Source of the DNA: Loxodes magnus | Taxonomy: Eukaryota > Ciliophora > Karyorelictea > Loxodida > Loxodidae | Direction of reading: 5' to 3' | Length of the DNA: 64,000 nucleotides | NCBI GenBank assembly: GCA_946699065.1 | Contig: CAMPDV010000099.1 | Location: 620,001-684,000, forward strand | Shown: positions 1 through 10,753 of the stretch, piece by piece | How positions within the stretch are numbered: position 1 is the first letter of the stretch | Layout of the letters: the number at the start of each line of letters is the position of its first letter | Notes under the pieces: generated by a model | Databases searched by the model: none | What the model was told of the DNA's origin: nothing | Seen by the model: the letters and a program-made list of their open reading frames with translations, nothing else | Program-made: the position numbers and the translations under genes

Positions 1-606
1 CAGAAACGTATTAAATGTAAAAGTTACTTTAAAAAAGTTATACCAATAGACCCATTTCTATAGTTGATAAAAAGGAATAAGATTATAAATAAAATTTAAA
101 TTTAAAATAAATAGAGTTTTTAGAAGATTTATAAAAGCTTTTTATAGCTTACTAACTTTTTTCAAATTTAATTTCAAAAATAAATATCTTTTTAAATTAA
201 AACTATATACTCTTATAATTAGAACAATTATGTCCTATAAAATTTAGAATTAATTTTTAAAAAAACTAAAGAGAATTAAAAAAATTTCTCAATTTGAAAT
301 AAATTTTTAACTTTGAAATTTAAATTTTTTTTGAGTTTGTTATATGAAAAAAGAAACAGTTAAGACATTTAAAAAGATATCAATAAAAGGATTTAATTAA
401 AAAATTTATTAAGAAGCTTAATATGATTTTAATAGTTCAAATGTAAAAATGAAGCCTAAATTATTAATTTTTATTTGATATCTAAATTATCTTCCTTTTT
501 TGTTAAATTTAGATAAAAAATAGAATCATGTTCTTTATAAAAAATTAATAACCAGCTTAAAATATGAAATATTTAGGTATAAATCCAAAAAGTTTAAGTT
601 AAACAA
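1..606. other. AT-rich left flank, no gene seen
   Basis: Very AT-rich sequence downstream of the minus-strand RING gene that ends at 607. I see no motif-bearing frame on either strand, no RNA gene, and no similarity to the array spacers. It lies outside the tandem array and may be the ancestral flank of the first RING gene. Confidence 0.4.
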
Positions 607-2113
607 TCATTCAGCTAGAGAAAAATTAAGAACTACTAAAGGACCTTAATTATACCATGAATTTAGTTTTTAATCTGTTTGTATTCCTTAAGTCTCTACA
701 ATTTATAAATTGAATCCATCTTTACTAATATTATTATTAAATTAACTATCATCACACAACCAAAGTGCTCCCTTCTTTATTTAAACTGTCATTGTATAAT
801 CTTCGTTTTTAGTAATAAAAGTTAATCTTTCAAATATTACTGTTGAATTATGGTAAAATTGATTATATTGAATTGAATAGTCTTTACCACATTTCTAAAA
901 AGAGTCTTGGCTATTTGTTGGAAAAATTTAATTATTTTTATGAACTGTAATTTCAATTATATAAATTTCTAATCCGCTCTTAGCAGAACTTTTTATTTTA
1001 AATCCTCAAAGATTCCAATCTTTATTTGTTCTAAAAGTCAGAAAATTACTAGTTTTATCAAGTTCCTCACTCTCGTTCGTTCAATTTTCATTTCTACTCA
1101 TTTATTTATTTTTTTTAGATCACATTTACTAAAAAATTTTCCATTATTTTTAATTTTATCTCCAGTCTTCTGACTGATAGAAACTAGAAAATAATAACTA
1201 TAACAAGAATAAGGCTTCGGTAGATTCTTCATCTTGTTATATTTATTACTTTTCCAAAAAAAAAATTATAAGTTCACAATAGATTTTATGCTTTTTCATC
1301 TCCAATTAAATTCTATTATTCTAAATATTCGCCAAAAGTAAACATTTTTTAATTCTAATCTTTAATTTTCTGATTGCTTTGATTTGTTTAACTTTAAGTT
1401 TCTTCATTTTTAAGAGCCTATATTGTTAGCTAGTCTGATTTTTGTGGATAAAAGATGTATATTTGTTTTATCAAAGGTATAATCTTTTAAGTATTATTTA
1501 GTGTCTTTAATTTTAGATATTTGATAGTATGCATTTATCTTTCACTTTTTATTAAATCTTATAATTTAGTCACTAGTTATAAGATGGATTCTTAAGAAAG
1601 CTAATAATGTTGCTAATAATCTTGGTACTAATGTTGGATAATAAATTTATTTTAGATTGATTACTAGCATTACTAAGAGACACTTAGACACTTTAATTTA
1701 GCTTATATAGTTTTATCTAAAATTAGTTATTGTTCTGAGAGTAAATATGTTAGGTTTAAGTTTCTCTGTTTATTTAGTTCTTCCTTTTATAAATTAAGTT
1801 ATTCTAATGATTAAATAGCTAATTATTTAAGTTGGACTAATGAGTCTTTAGTGTTCTATTAAACTTCATCTTAAATATAATCCAAAATATATCAGTTTAT
1901 TTTTAAGTCTTAATAGATGCCTTAGTTAAGTTTCTAATCTAGAGGACACTTTATTCCATTATTTTCCTATAAATGGTAGCAGCAGATACTACAGAAAGTA
2001 TGCCCACACTTAAGAAAGTAAGGAAGTTAGTTAGTTCTAGTATAAGATTTAAAGCAGATCTTACACTAAGTAAGTTAAGCTCTTAGTTAACTAAATTAAG
2101 AGTAATTCAACAT
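607..2113 (-). pseudogene. RING-finger protein gene, unit 1, chimeric and frameshifted
   Basis: The first RING gene reads from ATG at 2111-2113 to TGA at 607-609. Its 5' half (2113 to about 1,395) is nearly identical to the array copies. Its 3' half aligns clearly as protein but is strongly diverged in DNA. The diverged half keeps the same C-terminal domain and ends with the same Leu-Ala-Glu-TGA. A run of ten A at 1256-1265 adds one base relative to the frame needed on both sides, so the copy is frameshifted there unless this is a homopolymer sequencing error. The diverged half is valuable for the genetic code. It has TGG (as CCA at 760-762 and 1141-1143) where the array copies have TGA, and it shares a TGA at 1006-1008 in the same motif. 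It may be the original locus that the array copies partly overwrote. Confidence 0.75.
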
Positions 2114-2169
2114 TATTATTATAATATAACTACATTTATGTATTTAAACTAACTCTATTTAATATATAA

Positions 2170-5100
2170 GAACTTATCTAATTAACAAAGGAAATAAATA
2201 AAGCTTCTAAATTAAACTTTATACATTTAAGACTTAAAGTCACTTAATAACATGATGCTTTAGAAACAAAATTTTCGTTATAATTAGTACAGAAATAGAG
2301 AGATTCACTTAAAGTGTAATAATATCTTTATTTAGTAATTTTTCTTTTGATAAATAAGAATAAATAAAAAAGTCAGCAAGCTGAAGAAGAGCAATTAGTC
2401 CTAATTTAATTATGATATAAATTATACAAATGATATAGCATTATATAGCCTATTATTTATTATGAAGTCTAAATAATAGCAAAATGAAATAGCTTTTATA
2501 ATAAAGAATTTTTTCCTTCTTCAAAATAGAAACTTTTTTAAGATAGTTACATTTCTAAACAATTAGGAGCTTGGGTATATGAAATTATTTTAGTTTCTTA
2601 GTATCAACTAAATGCTTTTTATTAGCTAGCATTAACCTATTTCTTAGCTATTAACTAACCTTCTTTAGTTCTTAATCAGATAATTTTTATCTTTTAGATC
2701 TTTCAAAATTTTAATATTTTATACACTTTTAAATTAAATCTTTGCTTTTAAGTAGAAATCTGATATTGTCTTTAATCTTAAAATTCGTTTATATAAGCAC
2801 CTTTAATTAGAAGAGTATCAGGTAGGCTATTTTCATTTGAGTACTTAATCTAATATTATCAAATAGTCATAAGAATTGGGGATCTTTACAAGTATCTTAG
2901 ATGCTAAAATTCTATTTTTCTCTAGCAAAGATAAAATATGAAGATGTAAGAAAAATAGCTACAGAGGTAAGGAGCCTTTCTAATAGCATTACTTAAATAA
3001 AAGAAACAGCAAGTGACAGAAAGTTTTAATTATGGTTAGATTAATAAACTTAAAGGATTTAATAGAAAAGCTTGATCTCACTTATAAGTAGAGATTGTTC
3101 TTTAAGCATAGAATGATAGATAGCAATGGATTAAATTATAAAATTTGCCTCAATAAATTAACGAGAAAAATAAATTTTTTTGCTAAGCAAAGAGTTAACA
3201 AGTTAAGTTTTTACTAAACCACAAAAGCTTAGGAGTTAAATTTTAGTTAGTCTACGTAATAATAAAAAATAGTTAATTAAAAGAAGCTGAGAATAAAAGC
3301 ATAAAGGGATTATAATATTTAAATAAGCTAAATAACTAGTCATCTCCAAATAAAATAATGCTATCATTGATTTAAACCTTTTTCTTATTAAAGCTTAAAC
3401 ATTTTTAATACTAAGTATCATCTGAAAATTAAGATAGAGTCTTTATTATAGTTTCTTTTAGTATAAATAAATACATTTTAAATAATCAGAATGAGATATC
3501 TTTGGAAAATACAAAGTACGAGAATAAGGCGAACAATAAAATATTTAAGATGCTTTTTCGGATTTATTTAGATATGGATAACAACCTCGTGTAATATAGA
3601 GCATCAATGAAATTTATCTTAGCATATTTAAGTTTAATAAAAACTAGATGAAGAGATAAATTAATAGAAATCATAATATTATCTTTCTAGTAGTTTTTAT
3701 AAGATTTAAATTATTAAATTTATATAAATAAATTACACTAAGGAACTAATTATTAATATTTAAGCTTTATATTAAATTTTCCTTCATAACCTATTTTTCT
3801 ATTATTAGGAAAAGTTATGGGTACAATATTTAATTCACGACTTATCGTTTTTATTCTGGAATATTACTGAGGACGAAGCTTTTTTAAAGAGATTTTTTAG
3901 TCTTTAATAAATAAAAAGAAAAATATACATCAATTTGCTTAACTTATTTACATAATAATTTTAGTTGATATTGATATAAAAAAGGTTTAAAGCACTAAAA
4001 ATTAAACTAATAAGTATAAAAGGAATAAAGTAATTTGAATTATCATCTTCGTTGTTTCTTTCTCTTAGTCCAATGTCACTCTTCAAATATTTCTAAAATT
4101 TTGATTTTTCAAAGATAAATAATTAATTCTAAATAACCTGAAAATAAATTAAATTTGGATATCACTAGCTTTAAAAACTAGGGGTAATTTATTCAAACTA
4201 AAATTGATTTATGAAAAATTTCCTTTCTAAAACAAACTCAAAGGCTATATAATAAAAATTCCTAAAACTTAAAATATTGGATATAAGATATACCCTTATG
4301 GATATAAATTAACTAAGCTTTTTTAATATTTTAAAATAGTTTATTATTAAAATTTTATTTGATATTCTTAAAATGAAAGATCTCAGTGTATAGTCTCGAA
4401 ATAATGCTTATCTACCTAGTTTTGTTTACCTCTTTTTAAAATTCTTTCTAGTTAAATTTTATTTAAGAAAAGTCCTATACTCTTTTATCAATTAATCATT
4501 CTATTAATAATTTCTTTTTCTTTATTAATGTTAAAACGTTAAATTAAATAATTTATTGTAAATTAATAGTTATTGTTATATTTGCTCCTTATTATATTAA
4601 AGAGTCTTTATTCTTAAATAAGTTGAAGAGAACTTTAAAAAACTAGCGCTTTTACTTTTTTTAACTTTTATTTATCTTTGTTGCTTTTTCTATTTTGAAT
4701 GAGCACTAATTTATTTCCCTCTCCTGCTTCTATAAATATTAGAGCTAAAATATATTAAATTTATTATTAGTTTCTTCTGTATATTACGCATCTTAATTGT
4801 ATTCATAATATATTATGCATACTAATTCACTCTTTCTTAAGGAAATACTTAGTTATATCTCAATAATGTTCCTGATTCTCAAAGCTTCTACCTAATTTTC
4901 CTTATAATATTTTAATCTCTGAGACCCTTTAAAGTTTAGTCAAAAGTAAGAGTAATTCTATTATTCAAAGATCTGAATAGTTATCATCTTATTTTTATTC
5001 TATCAGATTAACTTTTTAGTTTGGCATACCTATCTAAAACATAAATCTATATGTGAGTCTTTAGACTTTTTTGAAAACTAATATCTTCATTTTGAAAATA

Positions 5101-5496
5101 GTTAAAATCAATATTGATATTTCACTCGAATTTACTAGAAATTTCTAGACATTATACTATAAAATTCTAGCTTTATAAAGTAATAGTATATAATAAATCT
5201 TAACAGTAAAGAACAAAAAGGCTATAATAGCCTAAGCAATAATAAGCTTTTAGCTTTATTAGAAATTAATAACTAATAAAGCAAGTTTTTCCTTATAATA
5301 TCTAACTACAGTCAAAACACTAGAAAATAGCATAAAGTATAGAACTCATAAGCTAAATGGGATATAATCAAGTTTATATTAGATCTAGTTATTCTATTTT
5401 CAGTGCTTTTTATCACTAGATTATCAAATAACGCTTACTTATATATAACAGTATTCCATTTTGTACTAAAAGAGATTTAAAATATAAAAAAGTTGA
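2170..5496 (+). other. Unit 1 region between RING and caspase genes, possible decayed membrane-protein gene
   Basis: This 3.3 kb lies between the divergent RING and caspase starts. Plus-strand frame 1 (codons starting at 2170) reads as a hydrophobic, multi-segment protein to a TGA at 5494-5496, about 100 bp before the caspase ATG, but it has no convincing start codon. Against it as one intact gene, the copies differ here by indels of 1, 1, 1, 3, 4 and 5 bp at unit-1 positions near 3065, 3211, 3262, 3378, 4253 and 4413, and most break the frame. From 4424 to the caspase end all four units have identical length. Either a large membrane-protein gene is decaying in the array, or 2170-4420 is non-coding and only the last kilobase is constrained. 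No known domain is recognised. Confidence 0.3.
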
Positions 5497-5597
5497 CTAG
5501 CTTAGTGAAGATAAAAAATGATTATAGTATAAAATATAATAAAATATGCTCATAATTAAAAATAAAAGCTTTAATTACCAAATACTATAAATTTATA

Positions 5598-7871
5598 ATG
5601 TCTAGATAAGCGCATAATCACTTAAAGACCTTAAAAGAGCAATATTCAGAGTGATAAGAAATCTTTAAATCTAAAGCTATCTAAAGTATATCACATCTAA
5701 TGAGCTCTTAGTATGAGTTTAATGATTCAAAATTTGTTTATCAAAAGAAGGAAAATTAAATCGGAAATGAAGATAATAAGATTAGTAAAGAAACGAACTG
5801 CTAAGTAAATAATTATAGGGATTGAAGTACTTTGCGTAATCAATCAAAAAAAAGCGTACAATAAGAGCCTAATATGCAACAGAATACTTAAAAGCTGAAA
5901 TTTGGAAACTTTAATAAGATTAAAAATTAAGAAATTTAATTGAATAGTAAAGCATAAAAAAAAGAAAGAGATAGACTTTTCCTCTAAATGATTATTTAAG
6001 AATAACCCTTAGAAAATAAAGAGAGAAAATAAAGAATAGAAGGATATAAATAAAAATTGGAAAACTTAAAATAAAAAAATAAGGATTATATGAAGAAAAA
6101 TATAGCAAAGAAAGAAAAGTAGTTAATTTTAAAAGAAATATAAGAATTTTCTTAACCAGAATAATAAGAAAAATAAGAGGAAAATAGCATCATTACAATA
6201 ACCTAAGAAAGTCATTAAATCAAGCATGAATAAAAGATTTAATAACGGAAACCTAATTAAACTTAATTATGAAATTAAAATAGTTAAGCAATTCTTTTAT
6301 AATAGGAAGCTAATTCTTAAGCTAATATAAGATAAGAAAACAAATAGTAAATTCTAAATATTCCATAAATGAGTGATTAAACGAGCATAAATGATAAGCA
6401 AGATTTTGAATAGCGTCTTTAAAATATAGCTATTTGTGTTGCTTGCTCCAAATATGAAAATAAATTATAAAACTTGGAATGTCCTAAAAAAGATTTAGAA
6501 CTGATTTCAAATTGTTTATCTTAATTCAATTTTAAAGTTACTAAATGTCTTGATAAAAGTGTAAGTGAAATAGAAGACATCTTAAATTAAGTAAAGGTAG
6601 AAATTTAAGAGGATAAGGAATGTAAGAATTAAATATTCTTTTATTATTCTGGACATGGAAGTTTATAAAAAAATGACTCAAATTAAAATATTACTTTTGG
6701 CTTAGATTTTTAAGCAAATCGTATTAATTTAGTTAAATATGCAGTTGAATTAGCTAGTTTACCTAATTCTGTCTGCTTTGCCTTTTTCGACTGCTGTAGA
6801 GTTGAACTAAAAGGTATTAAAAGAATAAAGTAAGATTATAGTAGCAATCTGATGCTTTTGTTCTCATGTGAAGAAAATTAAGAATGTGTTGGAACCTCTA
6901 GAGGTTCTAACATGACCATAGAATTTATAGAAAGAATTAAAAATTAAAAGACTCAAAAGATTTCTATTCCTAAATAAATTTGTTTAAATTAAATGCTTAA
7001 CAAGTTTTAAAGCGAATTTTTTGATAATTCATAATGTGATTTTATTCTTACTTAAGAGTAAATGGATACAGATTCAGGGGAATTTACTGTTAAAAATATT
7101 CTCACAGTGAACAAAGTAAATCAAACTAAAATATCATATTCACTCCTAAATTAAAGCTTTAATCATCAAAAAATTGATATAGTAGCTACGGAGCTTCATT
7201 TTACTTAGATTGAATAAATAAACAATGAAGATTTAATAATATCTGGTGGATGTTTTTCGAACTAATCCAGATTCGATTTGTATTCCGAAAAAGGAATTTA
7301 GTAATATGAAATGTAATTATAAAGATATTATCATAGAACTAGCTGAGATAAAAAGGAGAATGTTTATATAATTTCAGGGCAAAAAAATAATAAATTATAA
7401 AACTTAGGAGTAGAAGAATGTGAAGTATTTAATTAGAAATCTAAAAAATTTTAATAAATCGAATTTATTCAGAATTCAACTATAAATTTCGGATGCGATT
7501 AAACAGAATAAGAGCTTTATGCTTTTGGAGGATATAGCTTATGGCAAGGTAATAAGATCGACTTAATTTAATTATATGATAAGCAAAGAAACGAGTGAAA
7601 TACTTGTGAATAAAAGTTATCAGAAGAAGCACAAGCTAATGCAATTTACATACCCCATCAAGCCTCTTTTCTGATATATGCTAATAGTTCCACTTTATAA
7701 ACTCAACAATTTGACTTAAAAACCATTCATATTTGTGGCTAAAATTTTAATAGTTTTGGCTCCTGCTACACTCAGCCCATTTAAAGTGGAAATAAAGTTT
7801 TTTAATATGATGATCAAAACTGTTTATATAGTTATGATTTGCAAGCAGGGTTATGGAAGATGCTGCTTTAA
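5598..7871 (+). CDS. Caspase-like protease with Kelch repeats, unit 1
   Basis: Read with TAA/TAG as Gln and TGA as Trp, this encodes about 757 residues. Residues 1-270 are Lys/Gln-rich and likely coiled coil. Residues about 275-480 form a caspase-fold (peptidase C14-like) domain: a hydrophobic first strand (IAICVACS), the catalytic His353 in YYSGHG, and the catalytic Cys in FFDCCR (Cys399-Cys400-Arg401). An Asp-x-Cys-Arg active site is closer to paracaspases and metacaspases than to animal caspases. The C-terminal part has Kelch-like blades, with Gly-Gly in SGG and YAFGGY and the conserved blade Trp encoded by TGA at 7596-7598. The ATG at 5598 is chosen because coding-like sequence begins there; 5874 is an alternative. 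The Kelch region ends at TAA 7869-7871, where similarity to the 52,776 paralogue also ends, but the next in-frame TGA is near 8335, so the true stop is uncertain. Confidence 0.8.
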
Positions 7872-7937
7872 CAAAATAAATATTTTATAAATATCTTTTT
7901 ATATTTACCCTTTATGCTCTTTTAATAAAGCAGCATT
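7860..7937 (+). other. Inverted repeat at the caspase 3' end
   Basis: ATGCTGCTTTA (7860-7870) is followed by its exact reverse complement TAAAGCAGCAT (7927-7937), enclosing a 56-bp AT-rich loop. The left arm covers the last codons of the caspase/Kelch frame and the TAA. The same pair is present in units 2, 3 and 4. It could fold as a 3'-end hairpin in the mRNA or be chance; no role is shown. Confidence 0.4.
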
Positions 7938-9244
7938 TTAATATTGTTAATTTATTTTTATCAACGAAAAAAAATTTTAAATCATAGTAATTTGGAGAGA
8001 TAAAGAAATTAAATTCATCAAATATTGAATAGAAATTCGGATTTAAATTATTAAACAGTTAATAATTTATTTCCTTTAATAAATATTATTTCTATAAAAT
8101 TATTTATCTCTTTTGATTTGATCCTCACAATATTTTCATCTAAACTAAAAAATTAAAATTATACTGGATAAATAAAATTTTACCTAATCAAAATAAAGAA
8201 TTTATTATTTTTCTATCTTAACAAAAAATTAGAAATAAAGATAATTAAGTTTTTATGCTAAATTTAATTTTTATTTATTAAATATAAAGCTGTAATACTT
8301 TAAATTTTAATATATTTAATTAAAAATATTATAAAATGATGTTTAAAATTTAATAGAAGTGAAAAAATAAATAGCAATAATTATTTATTTTTTAAATAGA
8401 TTAATTGTTTCCATTTAAATATTTCTTTTTTATGATTCTTTTACTTTTTTAATCTAAAATATTTCTTTCCAAATATGGATAATTTTTATTATTTTAATAT
8501 CTTGATAATATTTCTCTATATATAAATTATGTTCTTCTTTTTCTATTTAAATATAAATTTATTTAAACTTATTTCTATATTTTTATAACTTTATATAATA
8601 TCCATCATTTTAAAATTTAATAGAACAAGTAATTATTTATTTATATATTTCTTTATAGAATCTCAATTTTATTTCATTATATTTCTTATTTTTAAGTGTT
8701 CATCCCAACTCTCCATAAATATCTTTAATTAGGGGATTTTATATTTAGGGTATGTAAATTTAAAGTACTTCATTTCTTCTAAAAATAAAATTGAATAAAA
8801 ACTTAGTTTAATTATTTAGAAAATATTTTAAGCATTTTTTTATTTTTTCAATAGATTTAATCATCTTTAGTACATAACTATACTTTTTGAATATAAAAAA
8901 GGGAATAACTTTATTTAAAAAAATAAACGGAAAGCATAAAAAAATTTTCTGTAATTAAGATTTAAATATTATACTTCAAAGCTTATATAATGAAATTAAA
9001 TTAAATATTTACTGTTTGTTGTAAATATAATTTAAAATAATTTATTTTTCTTTTATAAATATCACTTCTATCCTACTTTTTTGAAAATTTTTAATTCCAA
9101 ATTATCTATAAAAAATGTAAATCTTAGCATTATTAAAAATAAATAAACATATGAAGTTGTAAATGATTAAATTCGATTTGATTACTTATAAAAATAAGAT
9201 CCTTTTATTTTTATTTATTTGATAAATATTAGAAAAATTATATA

Positions 9245-9994
9245 ATAATAATAATTAATTATAGTGATCCCACCTATCAATAAGATTCGTCACTTTTTAA
9301 AGTTTAATAGTTTTGTTAAAATTTCCATTTCCAGTCTTCTTCTTGAAGCACATATCTATCTGTGCTGTGTTCTCCCTTTTTTATTTTCGTAATCTTACTT
9401 CAATCAATCTTCATTCCAAGCATTTGTATTTCTTCTTTGTCCTGCTATAATCACGTCTTCTAGAATTTCAAGCCCTACGTACATCTTTCTTCTATAAATT
9501 CTTCCTTCAGCAGTGCAATATAGTTTACTTATGGTTCTTCATAGCTTTAAATTTTCAGCTTTCCGTTTTTATTGGAATTAGAAGCACTTTCTAACTTTGT
9601 GTCCTGGTCTCTTGCAGTATCAGCATCGCAGTATTTTCCTATAGGGAATATCTTTTATTGCAGGCTGTTTCTCCACATTCATAGGATAATTCCCCTGTAT
9701 ATTTTGCAAAAATATGCTTTCAGTTAGTTCTGCGAATTAGTCGAATTTTTTCTCTATCTCTTCAATTTTGTTGTTTCCTATCTATTTATTTTCATTTTTC
9801 ATCTATTCTTATTAATTGTACATCAGGTGCTCTATTTTTCATTCTAGTTCTTGAACAGTTCTTAGGAGGTTGAAATTTTCTTATTACAGCAATTGGAGTG
9901 CTTAAAATATATTTTATTGCTCGGAAGATGAATCCTTTTGAGAAGAGGTTTTTTACAAGAAGTTTTCCATTTTTTCTATCGATTGTATCATATA
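9245..9994 (-). mobile_element. Element A insertion, unit 1
   Basis: A 750-bp insertion is defined exactly by comparison with unit 2, where the same site is empty. The pentamer ATATA at 9240-9244 is repeated at 9990-9994 and occurs once in the empty site, so it is the likely target-site duplication. The left end carries a TAA-repeat stretch and the insert is less AT-rich than its surroundings. Read on the minus strand, the coding frame starts 24 bp from one end and the TTA-type repeat forms the opposite (3') end, as expected of a LINE-like or other target-primed retroelement. It has no reverse transcriptase, so it would be non-autonomous. The same insertion is present in unit 3 and absent from units 2 and 4. 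Confidence 0.8.
9290..9970 (-). CDS. Element A protein: coiled coil plus CCHC zinc knuckle (unit 1)
   Basis: A complete frame of 226 residues runs from ATG (9968-9970) to TGA (9290-9292). Residues about 20-90 are Glu/Gln/Leu-rich and predicted-looking coiled coil. A canonical retroviral-type zinc knuckle follows, CWYCKRPGHKVRKC, with Cys116, Cys119, His124 and Cys129 (CX2CX4HX4C). The Trp inside it is encoded by TGA (9620-9622). The C-terminal third is basic. This architecture resembles Gag or LINE ORF1 nucleic-acid-binding proteins, which package or chaperone the element RNA. Four in-frame TGA codons would be Trp, and the final TGA falls shortly before the repeat end of the insert. No reverse transcriptase, endonuclease or protease is encoded. 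Family assignment beyond a CCHC protein is inference. Confidence 0.8.
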
Positions 9995-10753
9995 AAAGTT
10001 ACCTTTTATCAATAAATAGCCTTTTATATTAATCTAAATTTAATTATGAATCTAATAATAAACAATTCTTAAATATAATTCTTAAATATAATTTTTACTC
10101 TATCAATTATTAAAGTTGCTATTATTATAACTTATATAGTGCTTTTTATATTAATTTGCTTTACTTAAATAATTTATTTTAATTTATCTATTTTTTTATA
10201 ATATCTTTATTGACATACTTTTAAACCTAAAATAAAGAATAAAGAAAAATGGCTTTTTTATTATTTTTATTTAATTCATATTATTTTTTAGATTAAAGAT
10301 AGTAAGAAACTTATATTTATAAAGTTATTTATAATTTATTCTTTAAAATAATGATTTTAAAGGGATTATTATAATAAATACTTATTTAGAGAAACTTCAT
10401 ATAATATCTTAATAGAGTAGTAAGTTTACTTATAAATCTTAATCTAATTTAATAATTTTAAAACTTTATTTTATTTTTATTATTTTAAGATTATTGTTTT
10501 CTTTCTTTAATAGGATGAATAAAATATATTACGAAAAAAAGCATTAAAAATTAAATAATAAAATTGCTTAATATCTATGATAAAATAATTTTTATTAAAG
10601 CTTTGCAAATCTTAATTAGATTAAAATTGAATTAAATTATAAATATGCATGGATTATATAACTTTTAAATATAATTATTTTTTAGCAAGAATATATGATT
10701 TATTAAATAATTTATTTAAAGGAAAAATATAAAATTAATAGAAACTGTCAAAC

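Larger units (their letters stand above)
7872..10753. other. AT-rich spacer, unit 1 to unit 2, containing element A
   Basis: This spacer separates the 3' end of the unit-1 caspase gene from the 3' end of the unit-2 RING gene, which converge. It is made almost wholly of A/T runs. Homopolymer lengths differ between units, as expected of non-coding DNA. It includes a short direct duplication of TTCTTAAATATAA near 10,070-10,095. The only gene in it is the inserted element A (9245-9994). Confidence 0.7.

Noticed and set aside
2113..5597. A single giant plus-strand protein continuing into the caspase gene
   Set aside because: When all three stop codons can be sense every frame is open; frame-breaking indels between units and the frame difference to the caspase gene argue against it.
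6892..6907. 16-bp perfect palindrome GAACCTCTAGAGGTTC in each caspase copy
   Set aside because: It lies inside the coding sequence for the conserved TSRGS motif and is explained by codon choice; the single-copy paralogue lacks the palindrome.
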